DNA of 64,000 nucleotides, taken from Enchytraeus crypticus. Lineage: Eukaryota > Annelida > Clitellata > Enchytraeida > Enchytraeidae. The stretch is taken from the NCBI GenBank assembly GCA_905160935.1, contig CAJHZI010000547.1:2853001-2917000 (forward strand), in the 5' to 3' direction. The translations under genes were made by a program, and so were the position numbers. The notes beneath the pieces are model-generated. The model was not told where the DNA came from. It searched no databases and saw only the letters and a program-made list of their open reading frames with translations. Positions within the stretch are counted from its first letter, which is position 1. Each line of letters starts with the position of its first letter. This document shows positions 12,976-20,000 of the stretch, piece by piece.

Positions 12976-15137
12976 TATATATATATATATATATATAATA
13001 TATTTTTTCTTTCCTTAGGGCCCCTTCGACTCGGGGGCCCCTCAGACCCTAGCTACGACACTGCAAATTCATACTGAGAGTCTGCTTTCACGCTCCATAA
13101 ATAACAATAAAAAATCATCAATATTATTCCTTCACTTAGGCTATTCTTTATCGATAGCATGGTTTTCACTGTCCCGGACACAACACGGGGATCATTAGAC
13201 ACGTTTAAGTATAGCCTTCCTTCTGAACTTATTATATTAGAAAACTCAATTAGATCTATTTACAATGAGTAGTCTCTTCTTGTTGTAAAATGGATAAGAA
13301 AGAGAGCGCTAACGATTTTTTAATTGAGACGTCACGTGGAGAACTCTCCAAATACGTCACCGGCTCAATTTCTAGAATATAACAGATAAACATGTACATG
13401 CTTACAGTTCCGTTGTATGACGAATCAAACGCCAAACATTCATTGAATACATTATCTTCTAGTGCTTTATGTGAAATTTTGTGAAATAAAACATATTTTC
13501 TTTCATTTTTTCTTTCAGTATGACTATTTCGAAGTTCAAAATCATATTCAATGGTCAATCAGCCATAAATATTGTAATAACTAAAATGTTTAGTTGAATT
13601 ATAGGCCTATCTTCTCTAGTTCTCTATACATGTAGACTGAAGAACTAAAATTTACAATTGATTATGCTACATTGATGTATGTGCATTTGATCATGATTGA
13701 TATATGCTACATTGATGTAAGATACTCGACCGCGGGTCAGTATGTGCCGGGTTCAAATCCTGGGGTCGCCTTTCACTGACATCGCTTTCGACTGAGATAA
13801 CTAACATTTACATTAGCTTTTTTACATTAAGTGCACATAAAGCTGGTAGAGCTACTGTTAACTTCAATTAGCGTTAATAGAAAATTTTGAAACTTAAAAT
13901 TTAATTTAAAATACGCAGTGGTTAGGATGTACTGGGATGTACGCGGTGAACAAGGTCTTGGAATAAGAAGACTACTGGAAGGACTTATAGGATTAAGACT
14001 TTCTGGTAGGATATGTTGACATCATCTATTCAACTGCTTTTAAACGAAAGCCTCGGTGGTTTAGTGGTGTAGATGCTAGGCTTTAGATCATGGGGTTCGG
14101 GGTTCGATTCTGGCTCACTTTAATTTTTTCGGTTTCTTAGGGATATGTTCAGGGTTAGGGTAAAGGGTAGGGTGTAGGGTTAGGGATAGTTAAAAAAGTT
14201 AATTAAAAATTAAATTCAATTTGTTTTTCAAAGTCTATTCCACAATGACAATTAAGCTCCTCCCACTAGTCCTCTTATTCGACTCTTGGACCTCGTCACC
14301 GTGTACATCCTAACCACTGCGTTTAAAATCGTAACATTTTGTTACAAATAATTTAAAATATTAATGGCTATAGAAGCATAGACCCTATGCATAGTGCAGA
14401 ACACTCTTTTAGTTCAAAAACTCCAGGCATTAGCCAAAATTTACATTTTCCATGTTAATTGGAATTGCATCAAGTAACGTATAAAACATTTCTATCTATG
14501 TACATGCATATGATATTGGTTTCTTTAAAGAATTCTGAGTAGTTTTATTCAGAATTAAATAGAGTTACTTATTTCTATTCAATTTACGCAGTGTAAGCCA
14601 ACTTCGACAACTTTTAGGCCTATATTGAAAACAGCTTTTTCTTATTTTTTGAGATCTTTTTAGGTATTGATTTATTGAAAGGCTTATGCTACATTAGTAT
14701 AACGTCCGCCTTAGGATTGAGAGGTTCTGGTTCAAATACAAGTTTGGTTAAAATTGACCATTTTCTTAGATGTTTCTTCTATGCACACATGTAGACCTAC
14801 ATTGAAGTATAGGCCTATATACATATATATATATACATATATATATATATGTATGTATATATATATATGTATATGTATATGCATATATACTTTTAAATAT
14901 ATATATATTTGTGCAATGCCCACTGGCAGGTCCATGGTATGCACTCCTCTCTATCTTCTGGTTTCCTCTTCATGACTATATACATGTACGAGTGGATATC
15001 TCTCAATCATCGAACATTCAATTCTATATATCACTATTCTTGGGGGATTCTGCTTATGACGAGGTGACCCCCTAAGCCTTCCTCACCTTCGACTAACATT
15101 TGCTGAGCATGTGCACTGAGAAAACAATCCTGTTTAC

Positions 15138-15178
<41 letters not shown>

Positions 15179-15367
15179 GTGTGTATATATATATATATTT
15201 ATATAATAAATAATATATATAAATGTATGTAAATCATAAAATTAAAGTAGTATATGTATTTTTGTACAATACATGTATATGTATAGGCGTTGTATATATA
15301 AATAATATAGATTTGTATGCACATGTATATAATATATAAGTTATTTAGAGTGTATTTATCATGGATG

Positions 15368-15401
<34 letters not shown>

Positions 15402-15446
15402 ATGTGTATGTATTATATATGTACTATATATATATATACACATACA

Positions 15447-15480
<34 letters not shown>

Positions 15481-15507
15481 TATATATATACTACATATAT
15501 ATATACA

Positions 15508-15551
<44 letters not shown>

Positions 15552-18500
15552 TTGTCGATTAGTCAAGGTTTGTCAGCATGTGATTGATAACTCAACAGTT
15601 TATAGACCTACTGGGGCCAAAGTGATAAATCATTACAGACTTGTAATGATTTATCACTTGTAATGATTTATCAGACTGCAACAGATTGTGGGGGTCGATA
15701 AATACAACCAATGAGAATCGAACTTTTCCTTAAATCCCTCTCTGCAACTTCGATAAAAATACTTTCAATATTTTCATTCATAATAGTAAGATCATTAATG
15801 ATACTAAATTGTTCATGCATATTGACAAAGATTCCAACACCTCCACCTGGCTTGATGGGGCGAGAACAAGATACAAAATTATAGCCCGGTAAAGCAAAAA
15901 TATCAGAATTAAATGGTTTCAACCAAGTTTCACTAAGACCAATCGCAACAAATTGCGCGTCAAAATGAGATACTAAGGTGCATAAATGATCATAATTTTT
16001 AGATAAACTTCTGACATTCATATGCATAAAATTACATAGGTTATTAGATTGCAAAAAAGACTTGCACAATCATTCAACCAAAACTTGGTTGAATGATTGT
16101 GCTGTCTTTGCCTAACGACAGGAGAGCTGAGAGATACACGGGTGCTCCGGGACTACGATGTGGTTCCAGGTGCCACACTCACAGTGGACATGTGGAGTGA
16201 ATGGCACAGCCTCATTGATGCAGTGCTACTGGGAGATATAGAACAGGTGCCATCAATATGGTCTTACTATTGATTATGATAAACTTTATATTACATGTTT
16301 TTTTATCCTTATCGTCATTTTGTTGTCATTGTCTAACGTCTTTGGCTGGAGCCAGTGTCGAAGTCGGTAAGATACTCGACCGCGGATCAGTAGATTCGGG
16401 GTTCAAATCCTGGGCTCTCCCGTCACTGACATCGCTTTCGAGTGAGGAAACTGACGTTAAACCTTAGCTTTTAGCTTTACGTGTCTATAATAACAGTATT
16501 GACTGCATAACCGAGGGTTTAAGGAGTACATAAAACTATTGTTTTATTGATTAAAACTCTCAATGCCCTATATCCGTTGAGTCATTTTCATTGGTCCTGG
16601 GTTAACACGTACGCGTTCCATAATTGTATAATATTATGCACTGTGTGTTTGTGATATGAAAAAATTTAAATATTAGAATATTTTGCATGAGGCGTCTCAT
16701 GACTTTGAAATGGTTTTCTTGATTTTAGATTATGTACCATTTTGGACCTAAGTTTTGCTCGGCGGCTTTAATTTGGCTCAAGAATGCTTGATATTGTCAT
16801 TGACGACAGAGGCACTCTCCTTCTTTTCTTGGTCGTATAATTAACAAGCGGTAATATCGTTGCCTTACCATCATTATAACAATTGATGACAGAATTCGTG
16901 ACAGTTGTTTGAGGTTCTCCTCTAAGGAACTATTTTAACTAAAAAGTGGATTTAACGTCAAGGTCAGAAGCCTGAAATGCTTCTCTTCAAGACGTCTGGT
17001 GTACCGGTGCACTCTGAAAGGTAAATGTCCGAGATTTTACTCTCTAATCAGTTCTACCGAAAATTTGAACTCAGGACCTCAGGAGCAGCCATTTAAAACT
17101 TCATTATACTACCTAACGCGCTTACACACTGAGCCATCGAGGCATTCGGATTGTTTTAGTATTTAACAATAATAATATTATTTTGCAGGTCTTTCAATTA
17201 GGGGTATCGCCTGACCGCACGTGCATGTTTCCGCGCCTGGAGGATATGACCGTGGAAGAGAGAAAGCAGTGGTTTGGTCGCAGAGGTTTCGTGGCACTGT
17301 ATCTAGCTGTCCACCGGGGTCAGGTTGAGCTCTGCAAGAGACTTATAGAATCCGGTTTGCTCACTGACATTTTTAACAACAGCAACAACAGAATTAAAAG
17401 CTGGTAAAGCTAATGTTATCGTCAGTTTCTTCACTCGAAAGCGATGTTAGTGACGAGCGAGCCCACGATTTGAACCCCGCACATACTGATCTGCGGTCGA
17501 ATATCTTACCGACATTGCCAGTGGCGATGTACTATAATGATATAATTTGAGTACTAGATGTCCTCCACGACAACAGTGAGCACTACGGTACCAAATCCTA
17601 TCTGATGAGAAGAGTGTGGGGTCTAAGAAGCAAACCACACTCCGAGAATACAGTCCAAGTAACGGTACTAGTTGAATGAAGGTTTATGTGTTGGACTCAG
17701 CTTCAGTGCAATGGGTGGATAGGAGAGGTCAAAGAGAAATGTTTTTAGCTGCCTATGAAACTGATTGTAAGGAAGGAAAGGCTGATTAGGAAAAGATGAG
17801 GGAATGCGCAAAGTGAAAGAAAGAGAATTCCAGATCTGTGGGACAACATGCTGGAAGGAGCGCTTGGAGAGCCTGCAGCAAGAAGGAATGCATGGTCTCT
17901 CTAGAGTGATTAACTTAGAGGACTTAGTAGACGACTGCATAGAGGTAGGTTTAAATATATAATTTATGGTTTAACGATCAAGTGGACACTAGTGATATGA
18001 CAGCCGTTCAGGTAATCAGGGATCCTTACTCTTTCAAGATGTTTTACTCTCTGTTACTTTTTAAATTACACAATCTAGCCGAATTTGATTATAGTGGCTG
18101 ATTAGAAAACCAGATATCGACAACTTAGTATGCAGTGCCGATTTAGTAAAAGTTGGATCAATTGTTATAAAACTAATTGCAGACGTTATAAATTATGCTA
18201 GTGTAAAGAATTTTAGACTAATTTAATTTTGAATATTTCGTCTAATGATATGCTATTCATTAGCTCGAAATTGCATATTTGAAGCAGTTGTGTAATGTTT
18301 GACATACAGTAGGGCCTAGTTTTAAGTAATATGAAATGTTATTATTAAATTGAAATTTCAATACCACACTCCAATCAATTAGTTTTACTTTGAGTTAAAT
18401 TAATGCCTGTAACAGGTAAATGTAATTTTACGTGATTGCATTCTTATGCCATTTAAATGCATATAGCCGGTCTTGATGTCAACAAGAAATCAGCATCAGG

Positions 18501-20000
18501 TCGTTGTCCTCTACATATAGCAGCTGCCACGGGTCAAACCACGGTTCTCAAGTATCTACTACAAGCTGGTGAGAGCTCCCTCTCTCTCTGTCTTATTGCA
18601 CTGTCTACTGGCAGGTCCATAGTATATAACGACTCCGCTCTTCTCTGTCTTCCGCTCTCCTCTTCATGTCCACATGTAAGTGAGTCTTTAAATCATCTAA
18701 CATACCTAATATCCGCCTGCCTCTGCCTCTTTTTCCTTCCATTCTACCTTCTATGACCTTTTTTAATAGACCTTCCCCCTTAGAATGTGTCCTATCCATC
18801 TCTTGCTTAATACATTTATCAATGTGTTAAGAAATAGGTGAAAGCTATGATCTACATACTCAATAATCTCTTCTTACTTTTAAACTCCTCATTAAATCAT
18901 TGCTTGACTATTTTCCTCTTATCTAACGATCTGTTGAGTAAAAGTAAAGCTTTTACAGGTTCCGGTTTTGAAAAATAAATGGAGAGTAGTCATTAGTATT
19001 AGGAAGTGAGTCAAATGAATTTAATGAATTAATTGAGTGTAAAAATGTAGGCACTAAACGTTGGACTAAGTTAAATAAATAAAAATGTGTAAACGTATGA
19101 TGAAAATTGTAGTATTAGGTCTATGTCGTTCTGTCATCCTCATATCAGTACTTAAGAAGCTGAAACCCTGAAACCAAGTTTAACGTCAGTTTCAAGCTCG
19201 ATGGCATATCAATGGCGGGGAACATTGGATTTGACCATGCATCGACTGATTCGCTGTCGAACAGCTTGCCTACAAGCCACCGGCTCAGCCCATTACTGCA
19301 TTTGGATGACGTTTATTAAAAAATTAACTTTTATGATTTCTTCCAACTACTCAACCTGAGATGCTGCTGTGGAAGACAATAGCAATTTGGATAAATTCTG
19401 ATGAATTTCTAAAATGAATCTAATATGCAGAGTGTTTGCTAGCACTAATAGTATGGGCAATGTTAGGCCTACATTTCTCATGGAAAAGCTCTATGGATAA
19501 ATTTATTAAATGAAGATCGCTTATGTAATTTGCTAACATAAAATTATCTTAACTAATTACTATAACTCGTTACAAAATTTTGCAAACTAATATGATTTCG
19601 ATGATGTCGTTATATTTTATGAACTATTTCCTGTAGGTGCATTGAGCTTTAATAATTAGTTTGAATTGTAAATATTTACATTGAAGGTGCAGACATAAAT
19701 GCAAAAGATCGGAATGGCATGACTGCAGTTCAGTTAAGCAAATTCTACAAACACAAAGCCTGTGAACAACACCTCGTGCAGTTCGGCTTCGACCTGAGAG
19801 CAAGCAAGAGCGTTAGGACGGAGCATCCAATGTTCGCTCATCAGTATTTCGATTCTTCTCTGACACCGTATTTACAAAGTAATCATGCCCAGCTGTACTT
19901 TCAACAACTTCTGCCGCCTGGTGAGTACGAAGGAACGAGTTTAAACTCTCCTAGACGTAGAATTAAAAGACCAGGTGCAAGAAAATTGGATGCGACATAG
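2018..20000 (+). CDS. ANKRD60: ANKRD60-like protein (ubiquitin-like + ankyrin repeats), 5 exons
   Basis: Coding exons are 2018-2204, 16122-16246, 17189-17354, 18467-18568 and 19687-20000. All junctions are AG/GT and the phases agree (894 nt, 297 residues plus stop). Seen: residues about 14-93 form a ubiquitin-like segment with TVGELKDIAELATG, QRLHYLDRGEL, DYDVVPGATLTVDMW and then EWHSLIDAVLLGD. Residues about 105-160 carry WFGRRGFVALYLAVHRGQ, followed by ankyrin repeats (CPLHIAAATGQ, LLQAGADINAKDRNGMTA) and a basic tail. Known: vertebrate ANKRD60 has the same order, with a DVVPG turn and an FVALY.A.HRG ankyrin start. ANKUB1 is the nearest alternative, but it has a second Ubl and a long tail that are absent here. 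Function in the family is poorly known; no enzymatic motif is seen. An in-frame TAA lies 9 bp before the first ATG. Confidence 0.87.
2397..3050. repeat. Possible degenerate MITE with C/G-tract ends
   Basis: Runs of C or G next to AGAATTT/AGATTTT recur at 2430-2490 and 3028-3045 in opposite arrangement (GGGGACACGTTCCCCC, TGTCCCCCCCAG). TTGGCGCAACCAC at the left and a partly inverted counterpart at the right suggest decayed terminal inverted repeats. One fold-back module (2832-2945) sits inside. Boundaries are uncertain. Confidence 0.3.
2832..2945 (-). repeat. Solo copy of fold-back module
   Basis: Shares with the fold-back element the order TTTGCACC..TTTTGGACC, TTTTGCTC and GTTCGATGTTGTCAT, and ends GACGACAGTAGCACTCT. 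The 16.7 kb and 58.8 kb copies share that terminal motif. It is about 110 bp with no ORF. Confidence 0.55.
3491..3968 (-). mobile_element. LINE-B, 3' part: ORF2 C-terminus and 3' UTR
   Basis: From 3964 down to a stop near 3731 the minus strand encodes MPLCYNYSLLLNNVVNSVYK through FRTFCCEKYIAVQCPRYWLS to NINFHQYLLNNY. This is the conserved C-terminal end of CR1/Jockey-like ORF2 proteins (Y-x-GP-x-WNSLP-like followed by an F-x-x-x-L end). The 3' UTR runs to a (TTTA)n tail at 3491-3520. The reading frame continues at 7165 once the Helitron between is removed. A solo copy of this 3' UTR lies at 38935-39122. Confidence 0.8.
4262..4350 (+). repeat. tRNA-like module inside Helitron
   Basis: TCGATGGCTCAATGCTATAG and CCAGGGTTCAATTCTGGCTC resemble RNA polymerase III box A and box B with a tRNA-like spacing. 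A related copy is at 14009-14130, where the sequence upstream (GATATG.TGACATCATC) also matches. It is a retained tRNA-like piece of the element, not a tRNA gene: no cloverleaf could be closed. Confidence 0.45.
4446..6815 (-). mobile_element. LINE-A (L2/CR1-type non-LTR retrotransposon), 5'-truncated
   Basis: The minus strand encodes a pre-RT region (about 6815-6003, e.g. KTIRKLSSIYTDNF), then reverse transcriptase: LSNYRPISNLNFISKVLERI, QSAYRKFYSTETALTKIHND, LLDLSAAFDTINHNILLSRL, GVPQGSVLGPLLFTLY. After one frameshift near 5500-5580 come FHFYADDTQIYVSFS with the catalytic YADD, then GVIIDSNLNFKTHI and the end RSFMFSAPTIWNSLPQDLRS. Another break is near 6000. The 3' end is a (TTGA)n tail at 4446-4462. 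The endonuclease is absent, lost to 5' truncation. It lies wholly within the Helitron; a related 3' end is at 44885-45180. Confidence 0.85.
6823..7128. repeat. GATA/GATG/GACA tetranucleotide microsatellite
   Basis: About 300 bp of GATA, GATG, GATT and GACA units in blocks, inside the 3' end of the Helitron. Open frames across it (poly SVCLSVYL or HPSIHPSI) are repeat artefacts. Confidence 0.9.
7165..9318 (-). mobile_element. LINE-B, RT and endonuclease C-terminal part
   Basis: The minus strand encodes the endonuclease end (MLPAINKPSRVANTSATLID, NIFTN, TDHYPI), a pre-RT stretch with frameshifts (8341-8950) and then RT: [90 protein letters not shown] with the catalytic FADD. An extra A in a short A-run near 7505 shifts frame at FLGVILDEK/LSWQYHISY. 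The ORF then runs to the Helitron at 7164. It belongs to the CR1/Jockey group by RT motifs. Several frameshifts mean it is dead. Confidence 0.85.
9319..9466. mobile_element. GC-rich palindromic element at LINE-B break
   Basis: CTCGTGAT at 9319 and ATCACGAG ending 9466 form terminal inverted repeats. Inside, AATCTGGCCGCTACAGC is mirrored by GCTGTAGCGGCCGC and GCGGCCAGATTCT. Its GC content is far above the surroundings. It directly abuts the point where LINE-B coding sequence stops. Confidence 0.6.
9650..10110. repeat. Dispersed repeat fragments (GTCGCCTCTTAC / GTAAGAGGCGAC)
   Basis: GTCGCCTCTTAC at about 9907 and GTAAGAGGCGAC at about 10081 are inverted copies of a motif also seen, degenerate, at 20936. 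CTGCTTTCGCGCTCCATAA at 9756 recurs at 13082 (CTGCTTTCACGCTCCATAA). No convincing protein. I read this as mixed non-coding repeat scraps. Confidence 0.35.
10480..10760 (-). mobile_element. LINE ORF2 3' fragment
   Basis: The minus strand reads FKSYACKYVNSWNQIPPDIR then SSRSLAEFTKRYK: the W-N-x-(I/L)-P-x-D-I-R...S-x-x-x-F-x-K motif that closes many CR1/I-group ORF2 proteins. The upstream part (10620-10760) is weaker but in the same orientation. It was too broken for an ORF call. Confidence 0.6.
12415..12880 (+). mobile_element. LINE ORF2 C-terminal fragment with GAT tail
   Basis: Plus strand: MYACETWEITTKINHKLNYF then QQRCLRRILNIHYWDHIK and RRLSFFDHLLRM. This is the GCETW...RCLRRIL...FFGHLLRM region that ends many RTE/Jockey-group ORF2s. 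After a break near 12730 it continues STTNKDLRALNISWEDAVKI to a (GAT)n tail at about 12861. Clearly a decayed 3' fragment. Confidence 0.75.
12893..13003. repeat. TA microsatellite
   Basis: Repeats of TATA with a short TATAATATTC-type lead-in at 12893-12935. No other content. Confidence 0.9.
13715..13840 (+). mobile_element. SINE family 1 copy (5' degenerate)
   Basis: AAGATACTCGACCGCGGGTC and GGGTTCAAATCCTGGGGTCG carry the tRNA-like core and a perfect box B. The 3' half (CACTGACATCGCTTTCGACT) continues directly into the right arm of the inverted-repeat composite. Confidence 0.65.
14000..14260 (+). mobile_element. Second copy of Helitron-internal region, with TTAGGG-like stretch
   Basis: GATATGTTGACATCATC, then GGTGGTTTAGTGGTGTAGAT and GGGGTTCGATTCTGGCTCAC, parallel 4228-4350 inside the Helitron in the same order. 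14150-14190 contains GGGTTAGGG, GGGTAGGG and GGGTTAGGG, a short telomere-like patch. Neither a TC start nor a CTAG end could be placed, so the copy is partial. Confidence 0.45.
14685..14752 (+). repeat. tRNA-like SINE remnant
   Basis: CTACATTAGTATAACGTCCG and GAGGTTCTGGTTCAAATAC look like a worn box A/box B pair of a tRNA-Leu-like head. Too diverged for a functional tRNA. Confidence 0.35.
14810..14912. repeat. TA/TG-rich microsatellite
   Basis: TATATATA interspersed with CATA and TGTA. Open frames on both strands here (IYIYI, HIHIY) are repeat artefacts. Confidence 0.85.
14923..15135 (-). mobile_element. Chimeric short element with RTE 3' tail (copy 1)
   Basis: On the minus strand it starts after a TA tract with GGTAAACAGGATTGTTTTCT, then the AGTCGAAGGTGAGGAAGGC region and CCTCGTCATAAGCAGAATC. 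It ends with the RTE-like LINE 3' terminus (CCATGGACCTGCCAGTGGGC). The head is unrelated to the LINE; the tail is shared. Same layout at 22607-22858 and 57712-57958. Confidence 0.6.
15139..15205. repeat. TA microsatellite
   Basis: Pure TA runs broken by ACGTGTG, at the 5' end of the chimeric short element as also seen at 22855. Confidence 0.85.
15366..15548. repeat. Long TA microsatellite with CAGTATATA interruptions
   Basis: Nearly 180 bp of TA with ACAGTATA and TACTACATATA interruptions. Four overlapping open frames rich in Ile/Tyr are artefacts of this tract. Confidence 0.9.
15620..15674. repeat. Perfect 18-bp hairpin plus direct repeat
   Basis: AAGTGATAAATCATTACA (15620-15637) pairs with 15642-15659 across a 4-base spacer. 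TGTAATGATTTATCA is then repeated directly at 15660-15674. It marks the low-coordinate edge of the LINE endonuclease fragment. Confidence 0.8.
15675..16063 (-). mobile_element. LINE endonuclease N-terminal fragment (probably LINE-B)
   Basis: The minus strand reads NFMHMNVRSLSKNYDHLCTL, FVAIGLSETWLKP, GGGVGIFVN and ILIGCIYRPPQ. These are the start motifs of the apurinic endonuclease of CR1/Jockey-type LINEs (N-x-RSL, SETWL with the catalytic Glu, YRPP). In orientation and content it is the missing upstream part of the element at 7165-9318, minus about 50 residues. It sits 50 bp before ANKRD60 exon 2. Confidence 0.78.
16064..16102. repeat. Perfect 18-bp hairpin at LINE/exon boundary
   Basis: GCACAATCATTCAACCAA (16064-16081) pairs with 16085-16102 across AAC. 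The left arm belongs to the LINE side and the right arm runs into the acceptor region of ANKRD60 exon 2, 19 bp before the exon. Confidence 0.85.
16122..16246 (+). CDS. ANKRD60: ANKRD60-like exon 2 (second half of Ubl)
   Basis: The acceptor is CCTAACGACAG|GA and the donor CAG|GTGCCA. The exon completes a split Gly codon and encodes residues 64-104, including VLRDYDVVPGATLTVDMW and EWHSLIDAVLLGDIEQ. DYDVVPG is the last turn and strand of the ubiquitin-like fold and is the best ANKRD60 signature in the gene. The acceptor lies only 19 bp from a perfect hairpin (16064-16102) that marks the 5' end of a LINE fragment, so the upstream intron edge has been rebuilt by an insertion. Confidence 0.88.
16343..16482 (+). 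mobile_element. SINE family 1 copy
   Basis: TTGGCTGGAGCCAGTGTCGA, GATACTCGACCGCGGATCAG and GGGGTTCAAATCCTGGGCTC give a tRNA-like head with an intact box B (GGTTCAAATCC). The tail is CACTGACATCGCTTTCGAGT...GACGTTAAACCTTAGC. It lies in ANKRD60 intron 2. Confidence 0.8.
16728..16815 (-). repeat. Solo copy of fold-back module
   Basis: ATTTTGGACCTAAGTTTTGC, TTGGCTCAAGAATGCTTGAT and TTGTCATTGACGACAGAGGC follow the module order of the fold-back element. It ends GCACTCT like the copy at 2945. Confidence 0.55.
17021..17147 (-). mobile_element. SINE family 2 copy (diverged)
   Basis: AATGTCCGAGATTTTACTCT, TTTGAACTCAGGACCTCAGG and ATTTAAAACTTCATTATACT match family 2 in reverse. The box A end reads ACTGAGCCATCGAGGCAT. 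In ANKRD60 intron 2, ending about 40 bp before exon 3. Confidence 0.65.
17189..17354 (+). CDS. ANKRD60: ANKRD60-like exon 3 (linker, first ankyrin repeat)
   Basis: The acceptor is TATTTTGCAG|GTC and the donor TCCG|GTTTGC. It encodes residues 105-159 plus the first base of an Ala codon. The segment starts LGVSPDRTCMF and passes through a charged linker (MTVEERKQWF) into RGFVALYLAVHRGQVELCKRLIES, a canonical ankyrin helix pair. A minus-strand SINE starts about 40 bp after the donor. Confidence 0.88.
17394..17524 (-). mobile_element. SINE family 1 copy
   Basis: Reverse of family 1: AAAAGCTGGTAAAGCTAATG, ACTCGAAAGCGATGTTAGTG, GATTTGAACCCCGCACATAC (box B inverted) and TCTTACCGACATTGCCAGTG. Begins about 40 bp after exon 3. 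Confidence 0.8.
17660..17945 (-). mobile_element. LINE ORF2 C-terminal fragment (L2-like)
   Basis: The minus strand reads RSFQHVVPQIWNSLSFTLRI and FHRQLKTFLFDLSY, the R-x-F-x-x-x-x-P-x-WNSLP...F...LKTFLF signature of L2/CR1 3' ends. 5'-truncated, within an ANKRD60 intron. Confidence 0.75.
18467..18568 (+). CDS. ANKRD60: ANKRD60-like exon 4 (second ankyrin repeat)
   Basis: A short 102-nt exon with acceptor GCATATAG|CC and donor GCTG|GTGAGA. It completes Ala160, encodes residues 161-193 and opens Gly194. The ankyrin signature G-x-CPLHIAAATGQTTVLKYLLQAG is textbook. The pyrimidine content upstream of the acceptor is weak. A 3' scrap of an RTE-like LINE begins within about 10 bp after the donor, the second mobile insertion hugging an exon of this gene. 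Confidence 0.88.
18569..18840 (-). mobile_element. RTE-like LINE 3' scrap
   Basis: Matches the 3' end of the RTE-like LINE at 34149: the minus strand encodes LLKKVIEGRMEGKRGRGRRI and LGMLDDLKTHLHVDMKRRAE before ATGGACCTGCCAGTAGACAG. Starts right after the donor of ANKRD60 exon 4. Confidence 0.8.
19687..20000 (+). CDS. ANKRD60: ANKRD60-like exon 5 (third ankyrin repeat and C-terminus)
   Basis: The acceptor is TTGAAG|GT. The exon encodes residues 195-297 and ends at TAG (19998-20000). ADINAKDRNGMTAVQLSKF is the third ankyrin repeat. After QFGFDLRASKSV comes a non-repeat tail with HPMFAHQYFDSSLTPYLQ and a basic end (SPRRRIKRPGARKLDAT). The pyrimidine tract before the acceptor is weak, but the phase and the ankyrin continuity support this splice. 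A candidate AATAAA lies at 20632-20637; no closer signal was seen. Confidence 0.86.

Larger units (their letters stand above)
11150..13973. mobile_element. Composite bounded by 204-bp inverted repeats
   Basis: 11150-11353 and 13770-13973 are inverted near-identical arms, starting AGTCTTCTTATTCCAAGACC and ending at CTTTCACTGACATCGCTTTCG/complement. The inner ends overlap the 3' half of SINE family 1. Between them are G/C-tract ends that look like degenerate hAT termini (11403 and 13078), a LINE 3' piece and a TA microsatellite. A third partial copy of the outer end is at 14266-14325. No transposase seen. Confidence 0.55.

Noticed and set aside
15317-15663. Several overlapping ORFs on both strands rich in Ile and Tyr
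   Set aside because: They are translations of a TA microsatellite (15366-15548), which has no stop codons in these frames.
18457-18756. ORF starting at the ATG 18457 as a separate gene
   Set aside because: The first part is ANKRD60 exon 4 read through its acceptor, and the rest is an RTE LINE scrap in the wrong frame.
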